Shown in pieces: positions 62,152 through 64,000 of a stretch of 64,000 nucleotides of DNA; within the stretch, counting starts at the first letter, position 1, and each line of letters starts with the position of its first letter. The notes beneath the pieces were generated by a model that was not told the DNA's origin, did no database searches, and saw nothing but the letters and a program-made list of their open reading frames with translations. The stretch is from Chryseobacterium phosphatilyticum (lineage in GTDB: Bacteria; Bacteroidota; Bacteroidia; Flavobacteriales; Weeksellaceae): NCBI RefSeq assembly GCF_002899825.2, contig NZ_PPED02000006.1, positions 208,997 through 272,996 on the forward strand. The letters are read 5' to 3'. The position numbers and the translations under genes were made by a program.

Positions 62152-63810
62152 ATGAAAAAAATAATTATACTCATTCTGTCGCTTTATATTTTTAGCTCCT
62201 GTACCAATGATTTTGCTGAAATTAATACCAACCCTTTGGATCAGGTAACAGCGACACCGGAAGAACTTCTGCCTACAGCAATTATAAAAGGATATAATGG
62301 CAGTTATGAATACTATTATGATTATTATCGCAGAATTATGCCATGGACACAGACTTTGGTTCCCGGTACGGGTAATTCCGGACAATTCATGGATGATGCT
62401 TCAAATATGAATCACAGATACTATAATTTTTATGGTGATCATGGGGGATTATTATCTGATATCATCTATAAAATCAACCAAATGACACCGGATCAGCAAG
62501 CAAAATATATTAATATTAAAAGTATTGCTACTATTTTAAAGGTCTATTACGCATGGTATGTAACAGATACAAATGGAAGTTTGGCTTATACTGAAGCGTT
62601 TCAGGCTCGGTATGGAGGTACGCAAACTCCTAAGTATGAAACACAGGAACAACTTTATGATATATTTGATAAACAGTTAAGTGATGTATATACAGCTATT
62701 GAAGAAGCAGAGCAATCTATACAAATAAAACCAGGTAACAAGGATTTGTTCTTTGAAGGTGATATGGGTAAGTGGAAAAAAGTTGCGAATTCACTGAGAT
62801 TAAAAATAGCCTCAAGATTAATGAAAAGAAATCCTGATAAACTAATTTCTATTGCCACACAGGTGTTGTCCAGAGATGAGATCAGTAATATGACAGAAGA
62901 CTTTTCACTACGCTCAAGAAGACTTACAGAACATGGTAATTTTAATCCAACAGGAATGTCTGCTACCAAACCTATGGTTGATTTTATGAATGACACCCAG
63001 GACCCGAGAAGACGTGTCTTTTTCGAAAAAAATGATTATTCTGCAGAAAGTATTAATAAACTTGTTGCGGCAGGGTTAATGAAACCAACGGATACCACAC
63101 AAAGATATGTTGGAGGCCCTGTAAGCCCCGACATGACTCCAGCCAATAAAAGTCGTTATTATACTGCTGCAAAAAGGTTATTAAATGGAATAAACTATGA
63201 CACAATATCAAGATTGCAATATAGAATATGGAGACCCGAAAACTCCGTAGGTACAAATATAGGTACCGGAAACGCGATATTTCCACTCTTAACTTATGCG
63301 GATTACTCCTTGTTAAAAGCAGAGTTGGCTACCAGAAATATCATCTCCGGTAATGCTCAGACTTTTTATATAGAAGGTATAAAAGCTTCTTTTAAAACTT
63401 ATGATTATATAGCAAAAGAGGCAGCAGTAGATAAATATTATTCGATTAAAGATCATGAAATAAATAATTATCTTGCTAATTCCCAGATTCTGTTTGATCC
63501 TTCCAAGGCCCTTGAGCAAATTATTATACAAGAATACTTAAATTATTTCAAACAACCCAATGAAGTATGGGCACTTATCAAGAGAACCGGTATGCCTAAT
63601 ATAAATACCATTCTCAAATTTGAGATTCCCACACGTGACGGAGGAATCACTCTCTCAATGCCCAGGAGAATTGCTATTCCCACCCCATCAAAAGATAATC
63701 TGAATTTTCAAAATCAACAAGCTGCACTTAATCAAATGAAGCAAGACCCCGATTTCGGGGGGAATGAAAGTAATATCTTTGGTCGTATATGGTGGGATAA
63801 GAATAATTGA
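62152..63810 (+). CDS. SusD/RagB-family outer-membrane lipoprotein (SusD-like 2 type)
   Basis: 552 residues. Signal peptide with lipobox FSSC (Cys at about 18). The helical TPR-like SusD fold follows, with INTNPLDQVTATPEELLPTAI (about 24-44) as the early family block and DYYRRIMPWTQ near 60. The type is closer to the SusD-like 2 nutrient-binding group than to classical SusD. It caps the SusC barrel and binds substrate at the surface. No glycosidase, peptidase or sigma/anti-sigma pair follows; the rRNA operon comes next. Confidence 0.93.
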   Translation: MKKIIILILSLYIFSSCTNDFAEINTNPLDQVTATPEELLPTAIIKGYNGSYEYYYDYYRRIMPWTQTLVPGTGNSGQFMDDASNMNHRYYNFYGDHGGLLSDIIYKINQMTPDQQAKYINIKSIATILKVYYAWYVTDTNGSLAYTEAFQARYGGTQTPKYETQEQLYDIFDKQLSDVYTAIEEAEQSIQIKPGNKDLFFEGDMGKWKKVANSLRLKIASRLMKRNPDKLISIATQVLSRDEISNMTEDFSLRSRRLTEHGNFNPTGMSATKPMVDFMNDTQDPRRRVFFEKNDYSAESINKLVAAGLMKPTDTTQRYVGGPVSPDMTPANKSRYYTAAKRLLNGINYDTISRLQYRIWRPENSVGTNIGTGNAIFPLLTYADYSLLKAELATRNIISGNAQTFYIEGIKASFKTYDYIAKEAAVDKYYSIKDHEINNYLANSQILFDPSKALEQIIIQEYLNYFKQPNEVWALIKRTGMPNINTILKFEIPTRDGGITLSMPRRIAIPTPSKDNLNFQNQQAALNQMKQDPDFGGNESNIFGRIWWDKNN

Positions 63811-63880
63811 AAGTTGAGAATTGAAAATGGATAATGCCGTGTGATTCATTATTCATTTCTTAGGGGTAGGGATAAAACAA

Positions 63881-63914
63881 AAAAAGTCCTTTATCATTCG
63901 ATAAAGGACTTTTT
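63881..63914. terminator. bidirectional terminator between susD and the rRNA operon
   Basis: Perfect 14-bp stem (AAAAAGTCCTTTAT at 63881-63894 with 63901-63914), giving T-runs on both strands. It closes the SusC/SusD transcript and the rRNA operon that comes in from the right. Confidence 0.9.
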
Positions 63915-63930
63915 AAAAATAAAATAAAAA

Positions 63931-64000
63931 CTGGCGGCGGCCTACTCTCCCGCGTTAGCAGTACCATCGGCGCTGGTGGGCTTAACTTCTGTGTTCGGAA
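63931..64000 (-). rRNA. rrf: 5S ribosomal RNA, 3' part (partial at right edge)
   Basis: Read on the minus strand, the sequence has the conserved CGAACACAGAAGTTAAGCCC block and ends in GGGAGAGTAGG followed by the GC-rich acceptor end. About 70 of roughly 110 nt are inside the window. It implies that an rRNA operon (16S-23S-5S) continues to the right, transcribed towards this window. Confidence 0.95.

Noticed and set aside
1..64000. CRISPR array, tRNA genes or prophage
   Set aside because: No regularly spaced direct repeats, no cloverleaf-like stretch and no phage structural cluster were seen. The tail-fibre-like ending of the 282-residue protein is common in non-phage Bacteroidetes proteins.

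Overview
The window looks like chromosomal DNA from a Flavobacteriia member, most likely Chryseobacterium or a close relative. This rests on AT-rich DNA with very AT-rich gaps, Bacteroidetes-specific families (SusC/SusD, PorP/SprF, PorV-like, type IX secretion C-terminal domains, GEVED, DUF2807), almost no Shine-Dalgarno sequences, and a recurring Bacteroidetes -7 promoter element (TAnnTTTG) 15-45 nt before many start codons. The genus is inferred from protein flavour, not from a search. No tRNA, CRISPR array, transposase or prophage was seen. One partial 5S rRNA lies at the right edge.

Layout. 1-6.4 kb: a myo-inositol catabolic operon (3' end of iolC, then iolD, iolA, iolG and a sodium:solute symporter). 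6.5-7.3 kb: murI with a TTG start. 7.3-16.5 kb: the main accessory region, a minus-strand cassette of four genes. In transcription order these are a secreted coiled-coil protein with a tail-fibre-like end, a 160-residue type IX-sorted protein that carries one RHS-like motif, a 2272-residue SpvB/FG-GAP/RHS protein with a variable C-terminal tip, and an overlapping 100-residue three-helix membrane protein that is a candidate immunity protein. 16.9-23.7 kb: hemW, a PorP/SprF-like gene, an RluD-type pseudouridine synthase and a PASTA protein, divergent from ddl, coaD and a TRIC/UPF0126 channel. 23.8-30.3 kb: a small TPR-like membrane protein, folA, a lemA-TPM-TPM operon, a KefF/KefC-like pair and a DUF2807 lipoprotein.

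30.7-45.3 kb is mostly housekeeping: an M3 dipeptidase, a YchJ-family protein, a SlyD-like isomerase, a VF530-family protein, an unlisted 50-residue basic protein, sbcD-sbcC, a luciferase-like oxidoreductase, a TraB/ChaN-like secreted protein, a DPP-IV-type S9 peptidase, a YceI protein and a YgiD-type dioxygenase. 45.4-56.7 kb: a subtilase lipoprotein, two GNAT acetyltransferases, hutH, uvrC, a GEVED protein with a type IX sorting tail, a PorV-like outer-membrane protein with a secreted partner, and a DMT exporter. 57-64 kb: a biotin-dependent carboxyltransferase subunit, a SusC/SusD pair with no visible enzymes, and the 3' end of an rRNA operon on the minus strand.

The best candidate for something undescribed is the 7.8-16.5 kb cassette. 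It suggests an RHS-type polymorphic toxin linked to type IX secretion, with an unrecognised toxin tip and a membrane immunity protein translated from an overlapping frame. That function is inferred from architecture and gene order only.
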